In this document: positions 1 through 7,890 of the stretch, one piece after another | Numbering within the stretch: position 1 is the first letter of the stretch | How the letters are laid out: each line of letters starts with the position of its first letter | Assembly: GCA_963720945.1 (NCBI GenBank) | Contig: CAVRHH010000012.1 | Coordinates: 72,068 to 136,067 of the forward strand | Length of the DNA stretch: 64,000 bases | Reading direction: 5' to 3' | From: Bog-532 sp963720945 | Lineage (GTDB): Bacteria; Actinomycetota; Actinomycetes; Streptosporangiales; Streptosporangiaceae | The notes under the pieces: generated by a model | Databases searched by the model: none | Told to the model about the DNA's origin: nothing | What the model saw: the letters and a program-made list of their open reading frames with translations, nothing else | Program-made: the position numbers and the translations under genes

Positions 1-859
1 AGGAATACGTCCGCGCCAGCACGAGGCCGGCCCCGGTGCGGGACGCGATCACCACCGGGATCCGCGCGGCCAGAGCGCCCAGGCCGGCCGCGAGCCCGGC
101 CGGCACATGGCCGGCGCCGAACCCGGCCACCACCAGCCCGCCGAACCGTTCGGCGGCGTCCCGCAGGAGCTCACCGTCGTCGCCGAGGACCATGGTGACC
201 AGTGCCGTCCGGACCGCCGCGGCGGCCGCCGCTGACGGAGCGGGAATCCCCGGCCGGGCGAGCCCGGAGGTGAGCACCACGACGCGTCCTTCGGCGACCA
301 GGCCGACCGGCCCGCAGACCGGAGAGGCGAACGCCGTAAGGCTCGCGGTGTGCATCTTCCTGACGTAACGGGCGGCGTGGATCTCGTCGCCGAACACCAC
401 CAGGCAGCCCAGGCCCCGCGCGGCGGGGCTGGCCGCCACGAGGACCGCGGACAGCACGTTGGCCGGGCCGTCCGCGCCGGCCAGCGTCGGGTTCCGCATG
501 GCGCCCGTGACGACGATGGGCGCGTCGCCGTCCCAGAGCAGGTCGAGCAGGAAGGCCGTCTCCTCGATGGTGTCGGTTCCCTGGGTGACGACCGCCCCGG
601 CGGCGCCAGCGCCGATCCGTTCCCGGATGGCGGACGCCAGCGCGATGACGTCGGGGATCGTGAGGCTCGCCCCCGGCACCCGGAGGATGTCATGCACCTC
701 CAGGTCCGCGCCTGCCGCGTCCAGGCCCGGTACCGCAGCCAGCAGGTCGGCGCCATGGAGGCCGGGGGCCACGCCCGGCGCCGCACGGCCGTCCGCCGCC
801 TGGCCGGGAGCGTGCGTGCTCGCGATCGTCCCGCCCAGCGTGAACAGCGCCACCTTCAT
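1..859 (-). CDS. L-asparaginase, C-terminus outside window
   Basis: Asparaginase hydrolyses L-asparagine to aspartate and ammonia. Reading left from ATG 859, the protein opens with MKVALFTLGGTIAS, the family's N-terminal block that carries the nucleophilic Thr. Near residue 90 it has VVTQGTDTIEETAF, with the second catalytic Thr-Asp pair, followed by PIVVTGAMRNP. No signal peptide is visible, so a cytoplasmic enzyme is likely. About 286 codons are present and the frame is still open at the left edge, so the gene is partial here. An in-frame ATG at 868 is an alternative start. It is divergent from the efflux gene to its right. The family assignment is secure; preference for Asn over Gln cannot be read. 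Confidence 0.9.
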   Translation of the reverse strand, partial: MKVALFTLGGTIASTHAPGQAADGRAAPGVAPGLHGADLLAAVPGLDAAGADLEVHDILRVPGASLTIPDVIALASAIRERIGAGAAGAVVTQGTDTIEETAFLLDLLWDGDAPIVVTGAMRNPTLAGADGPANVLSAVLVAASPAARGLGCLVVFGDEIHAARYVRKMHTASLTAFASPVCGPVGLVAEGRVVVLTSGLARPGIPAPSAAAAAAVRTALVTMVLGDDGELLRDAAERFGGLVVAGFGAGHVPAGLAAGLGALAARIPVVIASRTGAGLVLARTYS

Positions 860-1181
860 GGACACCATTGTGTCTGCCGCGGGCGGGCCCCGCCGCCTGT
901 GGAGGGGACACAAGCGGCGGGGTGCGGATGGTTCTGGCGGTGTAGCGGGCCACGCGCGTGAACCTGCTTACGCCCCCGGGGAAGCTGGCGATTACCCCCA
1001 TCATGACGCCCCGCTCAGCCCCGTGCGCGGCATCCAGCCGGACGCACCTGGGAGCCGTCCCCATTTAACCGCTTATCACCGGCGGACGGCGACCGGGTAT
1101 CCGCCCACGGCCGGCGGCACTGCCTGGCACCGCCTGGCACCGGGCGGCACCCGGCGTCGGCCGGGGAGACATCGGGCCGAA
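860..1181. other. Intergenic region between divergent genes, nothing recognised
   Basis: This non-coding stretch separates the leftward asparaginase from the rightward efflux gene. It is GC-rich and I see no convincing coding frame, tRNA or repeat. The short stretch TTTAACCGCTTATCACC around 1065-1080 is AT-richer and could carry the asparaginase promoter, but no clear hexamers stand out. The part just before the efflux gene is listed separately. Confidence 0.4.
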
Positions 1182-1227
1182 AGTGACTTGCCATATCTTT
1201 TGACAGTCACTATCTTTTTATATGTAC
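1182..1227 (+). promoter_or_regulatory. Candidate promoter and operator of the efflux/TetR operon
   Basis: An AT-rich island just ahead of the efflux gene. It contains TTGACA (1200-1205), a consensus -35 box, embedded in the perfect 9-bp palindrome TGACAGTCA (1201-1209). A wider inverted repeat has arms AGTGAC (1182-1187) and GTCACT (1206-1211). TATATG/TATGTA at 1219-1226 could be the -10, although the spacer is short. Dyads of this kind overlapping a promoter are typical TetR operators, and the TetR gene is the second gene of this operon, so autoregulation is the likely reading (inference). A related motif precedes the pirin gene. Confidence 0.5.
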
Positions 1228-1248
1228 TCCCGAAAGGATGTGGCTGTC

Positions 1249-2889
1249 ATGGAGAAGATGGGGGCCCGCAGGTGGTGGGCGCTGATCGCCGTGGCCGCGA
1301 GCATGCTGGTGGTCGGGCTGGACCTCACGGTGCTGAATCTGGCGCTGCCCAGCATCGCTACCGCGCTGCACGCGTCAACCAGCGACCTGCAGTGGTTCAA
1401 CGATGCCTACAGCCTGGTGCTGGCGGCGGCGGTGCTGCCGGCCGGCCTGCTCGGTGACCGTTACGGCCGCAAGAAAGTACTGATGACCTCGCTGGCGATC
1501 TTCGGCGTGAGCTCGGCCGCCTGCTCGTACGCCACGACCTCGGGTGAGCTGATCGCCGCGCGTGCCGTTCTCGGCCTCGGTGCCGCGGCAATCATGCCGC
1601 TGGCCCTGGCCATCATCCCCGTGCTGTTCGCCCCGGAGGAACGGCAGAAGGCGACCGCGGTGATGGCCTCCACGATCTTTCTCAGCTTCCCGATCGGCCC
1701 GCTCGTCGGCGGCTCACTGCTCGACCACTTCTGGTGGGGTTCGGTTTTCCTGATCAACGTCCCGGTCGTGGCCGCCGCGCTGATCGCGGTGGCGTTCCTG
1801 ATGCCGGAATCGCGCAGCGCGCAGCGCCCGGGAATCGACGTGGCGGGCGTCCTCATCTCCAGCGCCGGGCTGGCCGGGCTGACCTACGGCTTCATCAGGG
1901 CCGGCCAGGAGGGCTGGAGCAACGCGGGCGCGATCGCGGCCATCGCGGCCGGTGCCGTGGCGCTGGCCGCGTTCGCCGCGTGGGAACACCTGCTGACCCG
2001 GCGCACGGCCGGGACCGCCACGGGCACGGGCTCGCCGCCTGCGATGCGGCCGCTGATCGAGCTGGCGCTCTTCCGGTCCGCCGGCTTCACCTGGGGCACC
2101 ATCCTGGCCACGCTGGTGTCGTTCGCGATGTTCGGCATCATGTTCGCGATGCCGCAGTACTTCCAGGAGGTCCGCGGGGCCGACGCCTTCGGCAGCGGGC
2201 TGCGGATGCTGCCGATGATCGGTGGCATGCTGGCCGGCATGGTCGGCGGGACCCGGCTGCAGAGCCCGCGCCGTAACAGCGCGGGCCTGCCGGGCGAGCC
2301 GCTCGCCGGAGCCAGGTCCATGGTCGCCATCGGGTTCACGGTGATGGCGGCCGGGCTCGCGGCGGGCGCCCTCACGACCGTCACCAGCGGCACGGGTTTC
2401 GCCGCCGCCTGGTTCGCCCTCAGCGGCCTCGGCCTGGGCGTGGCCATGCCGTCCGCGATGAACGCGGCGCTGGGGGCCCTGTCGGCCGACCGCAGCGGCG
2501 CGGGATCCGCGCTGATCACCGCGATGCGCCAGGTCGGGGCGACGATCGGGGTCGCGGTCCTCGGCACCGTGCTGAACAACGTCTACCAGGCCCGGCTGGC
2601 ACCCGCGGCGCTGCCTGCCCCGCTGGCCGACGTGGCCAAGAGCAGCGTGACAGCGGGCGTGGCCGTCGCGCACGAGCTCGGCTCGGCGGAGCTGCTGACG
2701 GCGGTGCGGACGGCGTTCGTGCACGGGCTGGACATCATGCTGTGGACCTGCGCCGGGATTGCGCTCGCGAGCGCGCTGCTGGCGCTGGCCTTCCTGCCGC
2801 GCCGGACCCGCCCGGCCGCCGCGCAAGCCGAATCCGTCCCCGCCGGTACCGGTGAAACCGGCCCTCAGCGGGCAGAATTGGGAGCATGA
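1249..2889 (+). CDS. MFS drug efflux transporter, DHA2 (EmrB/QacA) family
   Basis: A proton-driven multidrug exporter of the 14-helix DHA2 group, 546 residues in the inner membrane. The N-terminus WWALIAVAASMLVVGLDLTV is the first helix, LDLTVLNLALPSIA is the family signature, and GDRYGRKKV is MFS motif A in the loop between helices 2 and 3. Hydrophobic segments alternate with short loops to about residue 530, ending in a charged tail. ATG 1249 is chosen because GAAAGGA (1232-1238) lies at a suitable distance; an in-frame ATG at 1222 lacks a good site. Its stop overlaps the start of the TetR gene (ATGA), so the two are translationally coupled. The substrate is unknown. Confidence 0.9.
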   Translation: MEKMGARRWWALIAVAASMLVVGLDLTVLNLALPSIATALHASTSDLQWFNDAYSLVLAAAVLPAGLLGDRYGRKKVLMTSLAIFGVSSAACSYATTSGELIAARAVLGLGAAAIMPLALAIIPVLFAPEERQKATAVMASTIFLSFPIGPLVGGSLLDHFWWGSVFLINVPVVAAALIAVAFLMPESRSAQRPGIDVAGVLISSAGLAGLTYGFIRAGQEGWSNAGAIAAIAAGAVALAAFAAWEHLLTRRTAGTATGTGSPPAMRPLIELALFRSAGFTWGTILATLVSFAMFGIMFAMPQYFQEVRGADAFGSGLRMLPMIGGMLAGMVGGTRLQSPRRNSAGLPGEPLAGARSMVAIGFTVMAAGLAAGALTTVTSGTGFAAAWFALSGLGLGVAMPSAMNAALGALSADRSGAGSALITAMRQVGATIGVAVLGTVLNNVYQARLAPAALPAPLADVAKSSVTAGVAVAHELGSAELLTAVRTAFVHGLDIMLWTCAGIALASALLALAFLPRRTRPAAAQAESVPAGTGETGPQRAELGA

Positions 2890-3497
2890 CGGAGACCCCC
2901 GGCCCGTCCGGCGGCCTGCGGGAGCGGAAGAAGGCCCGGACGCGGGCCGCCATCCGCGAGCACGCGCTGCGGCTGTTCCGCGAACAGGGTTACCACGCCA
3001 CCACCGTGGAGCAGATCGCCGCGGCGGCCGAGGTCTCACCGAGCACGTTCTTCCGTTACTTCCCCACCAAAGAGGACGTGGTCCTGCAGGACGACATGGA
3101 AACGCTGATGCTCGAGGCGTTCGAGCGGCAGCCGCCGGAGATCGGCCTCGTCGCCGCGGTGCGGGCGGCGACCCGGGAGATGCAGGGTGCCATGGACGAG
3201 GCGCAGTGGGAGACGATGCGCCAGACGACCGAGCTGGCGATGACGATCCCGGAGGTCAGGGCACGGGCGCTGGACGATTTCTCCCGGACCATCACGATGA
3301 TGGCTGAGGCGATGGCCAAGCGCACCGGGCGCAGTCCCGACGACCTGGCGGTGCGGGCCGTCTCGGGCGCGATCTTCGGCGTGATCCTGGCGGTCACGGC
3401 GCCGTGGGAGGACTTCAGCGGCGCGCGCATGAACGCCGACCTGTTCGAGCGGATGGACGCGGGCCTGGCGCACCTGGAGAACGGCCTGCGCCTCTAG
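2886..3497 (+). CDS. TetR-family transcriptional repressor
   Basis: A dimeric repressor that releases DNA on binding a small ligand, 203 residues. The N-terminal helix-turn-helix is clear: RAAIREHALRLFREQGYHATT, then IAAAAEVSPSTFFRYFPTKEDVV, with FRYFPTKED marking the end of the recognition helix and helix 4 (residues about 25-70). The C-terminal ligand domain is variable, as usual. It overlaps the efflux gene by four bases, so the pair form one operon. The likely role is to repress the efflux operon and perhaps the pirin gene, whose upstream motif resembles that ahead of the efflux gene. The ligand cannot be inferred. Confidence 0.92.
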   Translation: MTETPGPSGGLRERKKARTRAAIREHALRLFREQGYHATTVEQIAAAAEVSPSTFFRYFPTKEDVVLQDDMETLMLEAFERQPPEIGLVAAVRAATREMQGAMDEAQWETMRQTTELAMTIPEVRARALDDFSRTITMMAEAMAKRTGRSPDDLAVRAVSGAIFGVILAVTAPWEDFSGARMNADLFERMDAGLAHLENGLRL

Positions 3498-3519
3498 GTC
3501 CGCCAGCCATCCCGGGAAT

Positions 3520-3537
3520 GTTGATAATTCAACTATC
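3520..3537 (+). promoter_or_regulatory. Candidate operator upstream of pirin gene
   Basis: GTTGA (3520-3524) and TCAAC (3529-3533) form an inverted repeat around TAAT, followed by TATC. The core TTGA-n4-TCAACTATC matches the efflux promoter motif TTGA-n3-TCACTATC (1200-1214), except for one base in the centre and one extra A. This suggests a shared regulator, most simply the TetR protein encoded between the two sites. TTGATA (3521-3526) could serve as the -35 box. Confidence 0.45.
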
Positions 3538-3610
3538 GTTATGCGTCCCATCGGACCTTGAGGCACCGGGGCGGGCAGGCCGCCTGCGGCGGGCCCGGTA
3601 AGGAGGACAT

Positions 3611-4558
3611 ATGCCAGCCGTTACCGTCGAGGACACCCTCGTCCTGCCGCGCGTCGCGGAGCCCGGCCCGGGGACCTCGGCCGAGCGCGCGGTGCGCACG
3701 ATCACCACCGCGCCCAAGGGCTACGAGGGCGAGGGATTCCCGGTCCGCCGGGCTTTCGCCGGGGTCGACCTGAGGCAGCTGGACCCGTTCATTCACATGG
3801 ACCAGATGGGCGAGGTCGACTACGCGCCGGGTGAGCCGAAGGGCACACCGTGGCACCCGCACCGCGGCTTCGAGACCGTGACCTACATGATCGACGGGAT
3901 CTTCCGCCACCAGGACTCCAACGGCGGCGGCGGCCTGATCACCAACGGCGACACGCAGTGGATGACGGCCGGCGGCGGCATCCTGCACATCGAGGAGCCC
4001 CCCGAGGAGGTCGTCATGAAGGGCGGCCTGTTCCACGGCTTCCAGCTCTGGGTGAACCTGCCCGCCACGCTGAAGATGACCCAGCCCCGGTACCAGGACA
4101 TCCGGGCCGGCCAGGTGAAGCTGCTCAGCTCACCGGACGGCGGCGCGCTGCTGCGGGTCATCGCCGGCGAGGTCGGCGGTTACCAGGGACCGGGCGTGAC
4201 GCACACGCCGATCACGATCGTGCACGCGACGCTGTCGCCCGGCGCGCAGCTGCGGCTGCCGTGGCGGGCCGACTTCAACGCGCTGGCCTACGTGCTCGCC
4301 GGCTCCGGCACCGTCGGCGCGGACCGCCGGCCGGTCACGATGGGCCAGCTGGCGGCGTTCGGGCCCGGGGACACCCTCACCGTGGCGGCGGGCAGCCGGC
4401 CGGACGGCCCCAGCTCCCAGCTGGACATCCTGCTTCTGGGGGGGCGGCCGATCCGGGAGCCGGTCGCCGCGTACGGCCCGTTCGTCATGAACACCCGGGA
4501 AGAGCTGGTGCAGGCGTTCGAGGACTTCCACGGCCAGGCTCGGCAGCATCCCGGCTGA
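3611..4558 (+). CDS. Pirin family protein
   Basis: Pirins are iron-binding bicupin proteins; some act as quercetin 2,3-dioxygenases, others as redox cofactors. At 315 residues it has the usual two-cupin length. The N-terminal cupin shows the pirin signature HPHRGFETVTYMIDG, with two metal-ligand histidines, and further on GGGILHIEEP, with the remaining His and Glu. The C-terminal cupin (about residues 180-285) is degenerate, as in the family. A strong ribosome site, AAGGAGG at 3600-3606, fixes ATG 3611. The 3' end faces a strong hairpin terminator. The relation to the preceding efflux/TetR operon is only suggested by similar upstream motifs. Confidence 0.9.
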   Translation: MPAVTVEDTLVLPRVAEPGPGTSAERAVRTITTAPKGYEGEGFPVRRAFAGVDLRQLDPFIHMDQMGEVDYAPGEPKGTPWHPHRGFETVTYMIDGIFRHQDSNGGGGLITNGDTQWMTAGGGILHIEEPPEEVVMKGGLFHGFQLWVNLPATLKMTQPRYQDIRAGQVKLLSSPDGGALLRVIAGEVGGYQGPGVTHTPITIVHATLSPGAQLRLPWRADFNALAYVLAGSGTVGADRRPVTMGQLAAFGPGDTLTVAAGSRPDGPSSQLDILLLGGRPIREPVAAYGPFVMNTREELVQAFEDFHGQARQHPG

Positions 4559-4660
4559 GCCCGCGACGGTCCCGGCGGAGCCGCACCCCGGTCACGACGT
4601 GCTCTGACCATCCTGGGACCGTCCTGGGCGGGGCACCGCACTCCGCGCGCCGGGGACACA

Positions 4661-4701
4661 ACGGCCGTGCCGGGCAGGGTGAACCTGCCCGGCACGGCCG
4701 T
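4661..4701. terminator. Bidirectional hairpin terminator
   Basis: A perfect 18-bp inverted repeat (4661-4678 and 4684-4701, arm ACGGCCGTGCCGGGCAGG) with a 5-base loop GTGAA. It sits between the convergent pirin and ferredoxin genes, exactly where a bidirectional terminator is expected. There is no T-tract, which is common for actinobacterial hairpin terminators. Confidence 0.85.
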
Positions 4702-4721
4702 TCCTGTGCCGCCCGGGGGGG

Positions 4722-4925
4722 TCAGCGGCGGCGGTTCAGGTGCAGCGCCAGGACCGGGCAGCCGCTCACCGCGCGCCGGGCCTGGCGTTCCAGCGCGGCC
4801 GGCACCGGCCGCGGGTCGATCAGCGGGTATCCCCATTCGTCCAGGCTGATCATCTCGGGCAGCAGCTCGGCGCAGGCGCCATGGCCGGAACACTCGATGG
4901 GATTGACGCGCAGCTGCTTTTCCAT
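4722..4925 (-). CDS. Small ferredoxin (3Fe-4S/4Fe-4S, single cluster)
   Basis: A 67-residue acidic electron carrier. It shows CSGHGAC (Cys-x2-His-x2-Cys near residue 13) and a distal Cys-Pro (SGCPVLALHL). This pattern is typical of actinobacterial single-cluster ferredoxins in which one cluster cysteine is replaced by His or another residue. ATG 4925 is preferred because GGAG lies about six bases upstream; an ATG at 4946 lies inside the previous gene. It starts two bases after the stop of the NuoF-like gene, so they are co-transcribed. It probably passes electrons to or from that flavoprotein. The cluster type cannot be settled from sequence alone. Confidence 0.85.
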   Translation of the reverse strand: MEKQLRVNPIECSGHGACAELLPEMISLDEWGYPLIDPRPVPAALERQARRAVSGCPVLALHLNRRR

Positions 4926-4926
4926 C

Positions 4927-6267
4927 TCAGCTCCAGTCCTCGTCACTGACCGCCGTACCCGGCGGCAACGGCAGGAACGGCCGGCGGGCGGAGGCCGAGC
5001 AGACGCCCCGCTCGTGGTGCCGCAGTTCCGCGGCGAAGACGTCCAGGGCGCTCCGCACGAAGCGCATCGAGCCGTCCGGATGGCTGCACGCCCCCCGGCC
5101 GGTGACCAGGCCGGCCCAGCGCTCGATGTCGGCGCGGACCTGCGGGCCGGGCCGCGGCCCGGCCAGCGTGGCCAGCCCGTCCGCGATACGCGGCAGCCCG
5201 TTCAGGCACGGCCCGCACTGGCCGGCCGACTCCAGGGCGAGGTAACGGACGACGCGGGCCGTCTCGGCGAGGCCGCAGTGGCTGGCCGGCAGCGCGGCCA
5301 GCACGCCCGCCCCGATGCTGGCGCCCGCCCGCTTCAGCGCGGCGTTGTCGAGGGTCAGCCCGGCGGCGCGGGACGCCGCCAGCCACGTGCCGTGGTACCC
5401 GCCGGCCAGGACCGCCTGGGCCGGGCCGTTTGTGCCGTCGGAGCCGAGGTCAGCCTCGAGGAGGCTGCGCAGCGGGGTCCCGATCGCCGCCTCCACGATG
5501 CGGACCGTGCCGTCCGCGTGGTGGATCGTGCTGAGCATGCTGCCCGGCTCGGCATGCGTGCCGACCTGCCGGAACCAGCCCGCGCCGTACCGGCCGATGA
5601 GCCCGATGTGCGCGAGGGTCTCGACATTCTGGACGAGCGTAGGCGCTCCCCCCACCCCGCGCTCGAAGACCCGGGGCGGCGTGAAGGTAGGCAGCGCGAG
5701 GCCGCCGTTGAGCAGGTTGACCATGGCCGTTTCCTGCCCGGCCAGGAACCGCGCGGGTGCTTCGGCGAGCTGGACCGGCACCCGGTCGATCCGGGCGGAC
5801 CAGCGCTCGGCGAGGGCGCGCCGCAGGGCCGCCGTGAACTGCTCGCCGCGGGCGCTGTGCACGTACAGGCAGGCCTGCTGAGCGCCCACGGCCTCGGCGG
5901 CGAGCTGCAGCCCGTCGAGCACGAGGTGCGGCGCCAGCCAGAGCAGGGACGCGTCCTTGCTGGCCGCGGGCTCACTTTCCGCGCCGTTGGCGACGACGAA
6001 CGCCCGGCCGCCCGCCCCGGCGACCGCTTCGAGCTTCCGGTACACGGGGAAGGCCGCGCCGCCGCGCCCGGTCAGCCCGGCGGCCTGCACGTCGGCGGCC
6101 AGCTCCAGCGGTGCGTTCCGGTAGGGGATGAAGCCGTGCCGGGCCAGGTGCTCGCGGAGCCCGTCCGGCCCGCCGGTGCGGGCGGGCAGCAGCCGCGGGA
6201 GACCCTCGGGCCGGGACCTGGGGGCGGCGGGTTCACCGCGCCGCAGGGGCATAGTGGGCACGCTCAT
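4927..6267 (-). CDS. NuoF-like FMN/Fe-S oxidoreductase
   Basis: 446 residues related to the 51-kDa NADH-binding subunit of respiratory complex I, but encoded away from any nuo operon. Visible blocks are GRGGAAFPVYRKLEA (FMN-loop region, about 67-81), ANGAESEPAASKD, a central SLBB-like segment, and a C-terminal Fe-S motif SAGQCGPCLNGLP followed by GACSHPDG. In complex I NuoF the first position is Cys (SCGxCxPC); here it is Ala, so only three cluster cysteines are evident. It lies between a b-heme membrane protein and a ferredoxin in one operon, which suggests a membrane-linked electron transfer chain. The electron donor and acceptor are unknown. Confidence 0.8.
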   Translation of the reverse strand: MSVPTMPLRRGEPAAPRSRPEGLPRLLPARTGGPDGLREHLARHGFIPYRNAPLELAADVQAAGLTGRGGAAFPVYRKLEAVAGAGGRAFVVANGAESEPAASKDASLLWLAPHLVLDGLQLAAEAVGAQQACLYVHSARGEQFTAALRRALAERWSARIDRVPVQLAEAPARFLAGQETAMVNLLNGGLALPTFTPPRVFERGVGGAPTLVQNVETLAHIGLIGRYGAGWFRQVGTHAEPGSMLSTIHHADGTVRIVEAAIGTPLRSLLEADLGSDGTNGPAQAVLAGGYHGTWLAASRAAGLTLDNAALKRAGASIGAGVLAALPASHCGLAETARVVRYLALESAGQCGPCLNGLPRIADGLATLAGPRPGPQVRADIERWAGLVTGRGACSHPDGSMRFVRSALDVFAAELRHHERGVCSASARRPFLPLPPGTAVSDEDWS

Positions 6268-6341
6268 TCGGGATCTGCTTTCACGAGTCGGCGGTCAGGT
6301 TCCGCGGCGTTTGTAACGGGACGGGGCCGGGCTCCGCGGCG

Positions 6342-6986
6342 TCAGGGGACGGTGATCCGGTCAGCGGGGGCGGCGGGACGTCCGGCCGCCTGGTGACCGG
6401 GCCTGGAGCGGTCCAGCAGGGCGCTGACCCGCTGGGCCCGTGGCACTTCGCGGGCGGCGGCGGCGATGCGCCAGGCCAGCGCGGCCGCGACGACCGCCGC
6501 GCAGGCGATGGCCAGGATGAGCAGGAGCCCGTGCTGAAGGTCCGTGCTGGAGCCGATGCTGTGCGCGAAGGCGATGGGCCAGCTGGCGTAGGCCAGCCAG
6601 TGCACGGCCTTCCACACCTTCCGGTTGAGCCGGCCGCGAACCAGGCTGGTGACGATCAGCGCCAGCATGATGTCGAGGGAGACGGCGCCGATGCCGAGCC
6701 AGAAGGCCTCATATCCGGACGTGAAGGGGACCACCGCGGAGATCAGCGGGATGCTCACGAAACTGTCCATGACGGCGGTCACGATGTGGATGGCGAGGAA
6801 GATCACCGCCAGCAGCGACAGGTTCCGGTGCAGGTTCGTGACGGCGAAACGGGGCAGCCCGGGCAGCCGGCCCTGCCGGTTGACGAGGATGCCCAGCACC
6901 ATCACGGCGGTGAACAGCAGCAGGGAGACGATCCCGGTCGCCCGGCTGGCGTACCAGGGAGCGGTGCTCGCGGTGATTCCGTTCAT
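6342..6986 (-). CDS. Ferric-reductase-like transmembrane b-heme protein
   Basis: 214 residues with about six hydrophobic helices and a basic C-terminal tail. Conserved histidines in helices (LHRNLSLLAVIFLAIHIVTA near residues 53-66, and AVHWLAYASWPIAFAHSIGS later) have the spacing expected for two b-type hemes in ferric-reductase-like or MsrQ/YedZ-like domains. No flavin or NAD domain is fused. That role is presumably played by the NuoF-like protein encoded 75 bases downstream. The predicted role is to move electrons across or into the membrane; the terminal acceptor is not deducible. Confidence 0.8.
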   Translation of the reverse strand: MNGITASTAPWYASRATGIVSLLLFTAVMVLGILVNRQGRLPGLPRFAVTNLHRNLSLLAVIFLAIHIVTAVMDSFVSIPLISAVVPFTSGYEAFWLGIGAVSLDIMLALIVTSLVRGRLNRKVWKAVHWLAYASWPIAFAHSIGSSTDLQHGLLLILAIACAAVVAAALAWRIAAAAREVPRAQRVSALLDRSRPGHQAAGRPAAPADRITVP

Positions 6987-7062
6987 ATCCTCAACCCTGG
7001 CTGGCCCGTTGTCGCTGAAGCTGGAAGATTCCTCTGTGCCCGCTCAGAGGAATTGGCGGGCA

Positions 7063-7434
7063 TCAGGAGCCGCCGGAAGTCGAATGGCTGGTGCCGGAAC
7101 TCGACGACGGCGCCGATGACCCGCTGTTCAGGCCGGAGCTGGACGAGCTCGAACTCGACGAACCGGAGGTCGACGAGCCGGAGCTGGTGGACCCGGAGCC
7201 AGACGACCCGGAACTCCCGGTACCCGACGACGAGCCGGTGGACGACGACCCCGACGTGGAAGTCCCGGAAGATGACGTCCCGCTGCTGTGCGAGCCGGGC
7301 AGCGCCAGGGTGATGATTCCCGCCGCCGCCACGCTGGCCAGGCCGACCGTCGCGGTCGTCGTCTGGATCCGGCTGCGCCCGCGGGCCCGCGCCGCGACGG
7401 CGCGCAGGACGTTGTCTCGCTTCGGGGTGTTCAT
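7063..7434 (-). CDS. Membrane-anchored Ser/Gly/Thr-rich protein
   Basis: 123 residues. A basic start (MNTPKRDNVLRAVAARARGR) precedes one hydrophobic helix (TATVGLASVAAAGIITLALP), followed by about 75 residues made almost only of Ser, Gly and Thr. The topology suggests an N-terminal signal-anchor with a disordered extracytoplasmic tail. ATG 7434 was chosen over the longer frame from 7476 because it gives a compact basic N-region. It is the first gene of the leftward redox operon (76 bases before the b-heme gene). In related actinobacterial clusters an FMN-binding domain protein often sits here; no such domain is present. Function is not recognised. Confidence 0.65.
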   Translation of the reverse strand: MNTPKRDNVLRAVAARARGRSRIQTTTATVGLASVAAAGIITLALPGSHSSGTSSSGTSTSGSSSTGSSSGTGSSGSSGSGSTSSGSSTSGSSSSSSSSSGLNSGSSAPSSSSGTSHSTSGGS

Positions 7435-7890
7435 GACATGCAGTCTGCCGCCCGCCTCTTGAAACCTGCTCTGCACCAGTTCTCAGCCACCTATGAGCCT
7501 TGACGTCATCGGTTTCCGCCCGGGGGCCCGGACAAGCCGTTCCCCATTTAACACTTATCGTGGTCATTTAATTACCTACGATCACGATGCTGGGCTCACT
7601 GGGTATACGGACATCCGGGCCGCGCGGATTGGCGGTGACCAGCGCCGGGACCGCCCGCCGCCGGGACCGCCGGGCCGCCGGGATGGCGGCAACCTAGTCT
7701 GGGGAGTTTTTTCGTACATATTAACGAAGATACGGCCCGCGTTCGAGGGGCAGTCCGCAACCGGGAGTTGCCCGGGTCGGGGAAGACGGAGCCGGCGCCG
7801 CCGTGCCGGCGGTCCGGCCGGGGCAACCGGATTACCGGTGAGCGCTGGTCAGGGGTTACGAATGCGGGATTTACTGCCAGGATGACTGGC
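7435..7890. promoter_or_regulatory. Divergent promoter region with two dyads
   Basis: 456 bases between the leftward redox operon and the rightward acyl-CoA synthetase. Two AT-rich islands stand out. At 7557-7588, ATCGTG and CACGAT (with flanking partial match) frame TTTAATTACC. At 7711-7728, TTCGT and ACGAA flank ACATATTA inside a T-rich stretch. Either could be an operator or promoter element; I cannot assign a regulator. I see no coding frame with family features here. Confidence 0.4.

Noticed and set aside
3850..6396. 848-codon rightward open frame across pirin and the NuoF-like gene
   Set aside because: It is Arg/Pro/Gly/Ala-rich with no domain and runs antisense to the NuoF-like and ferredoxin genes; a by-product of high GC.
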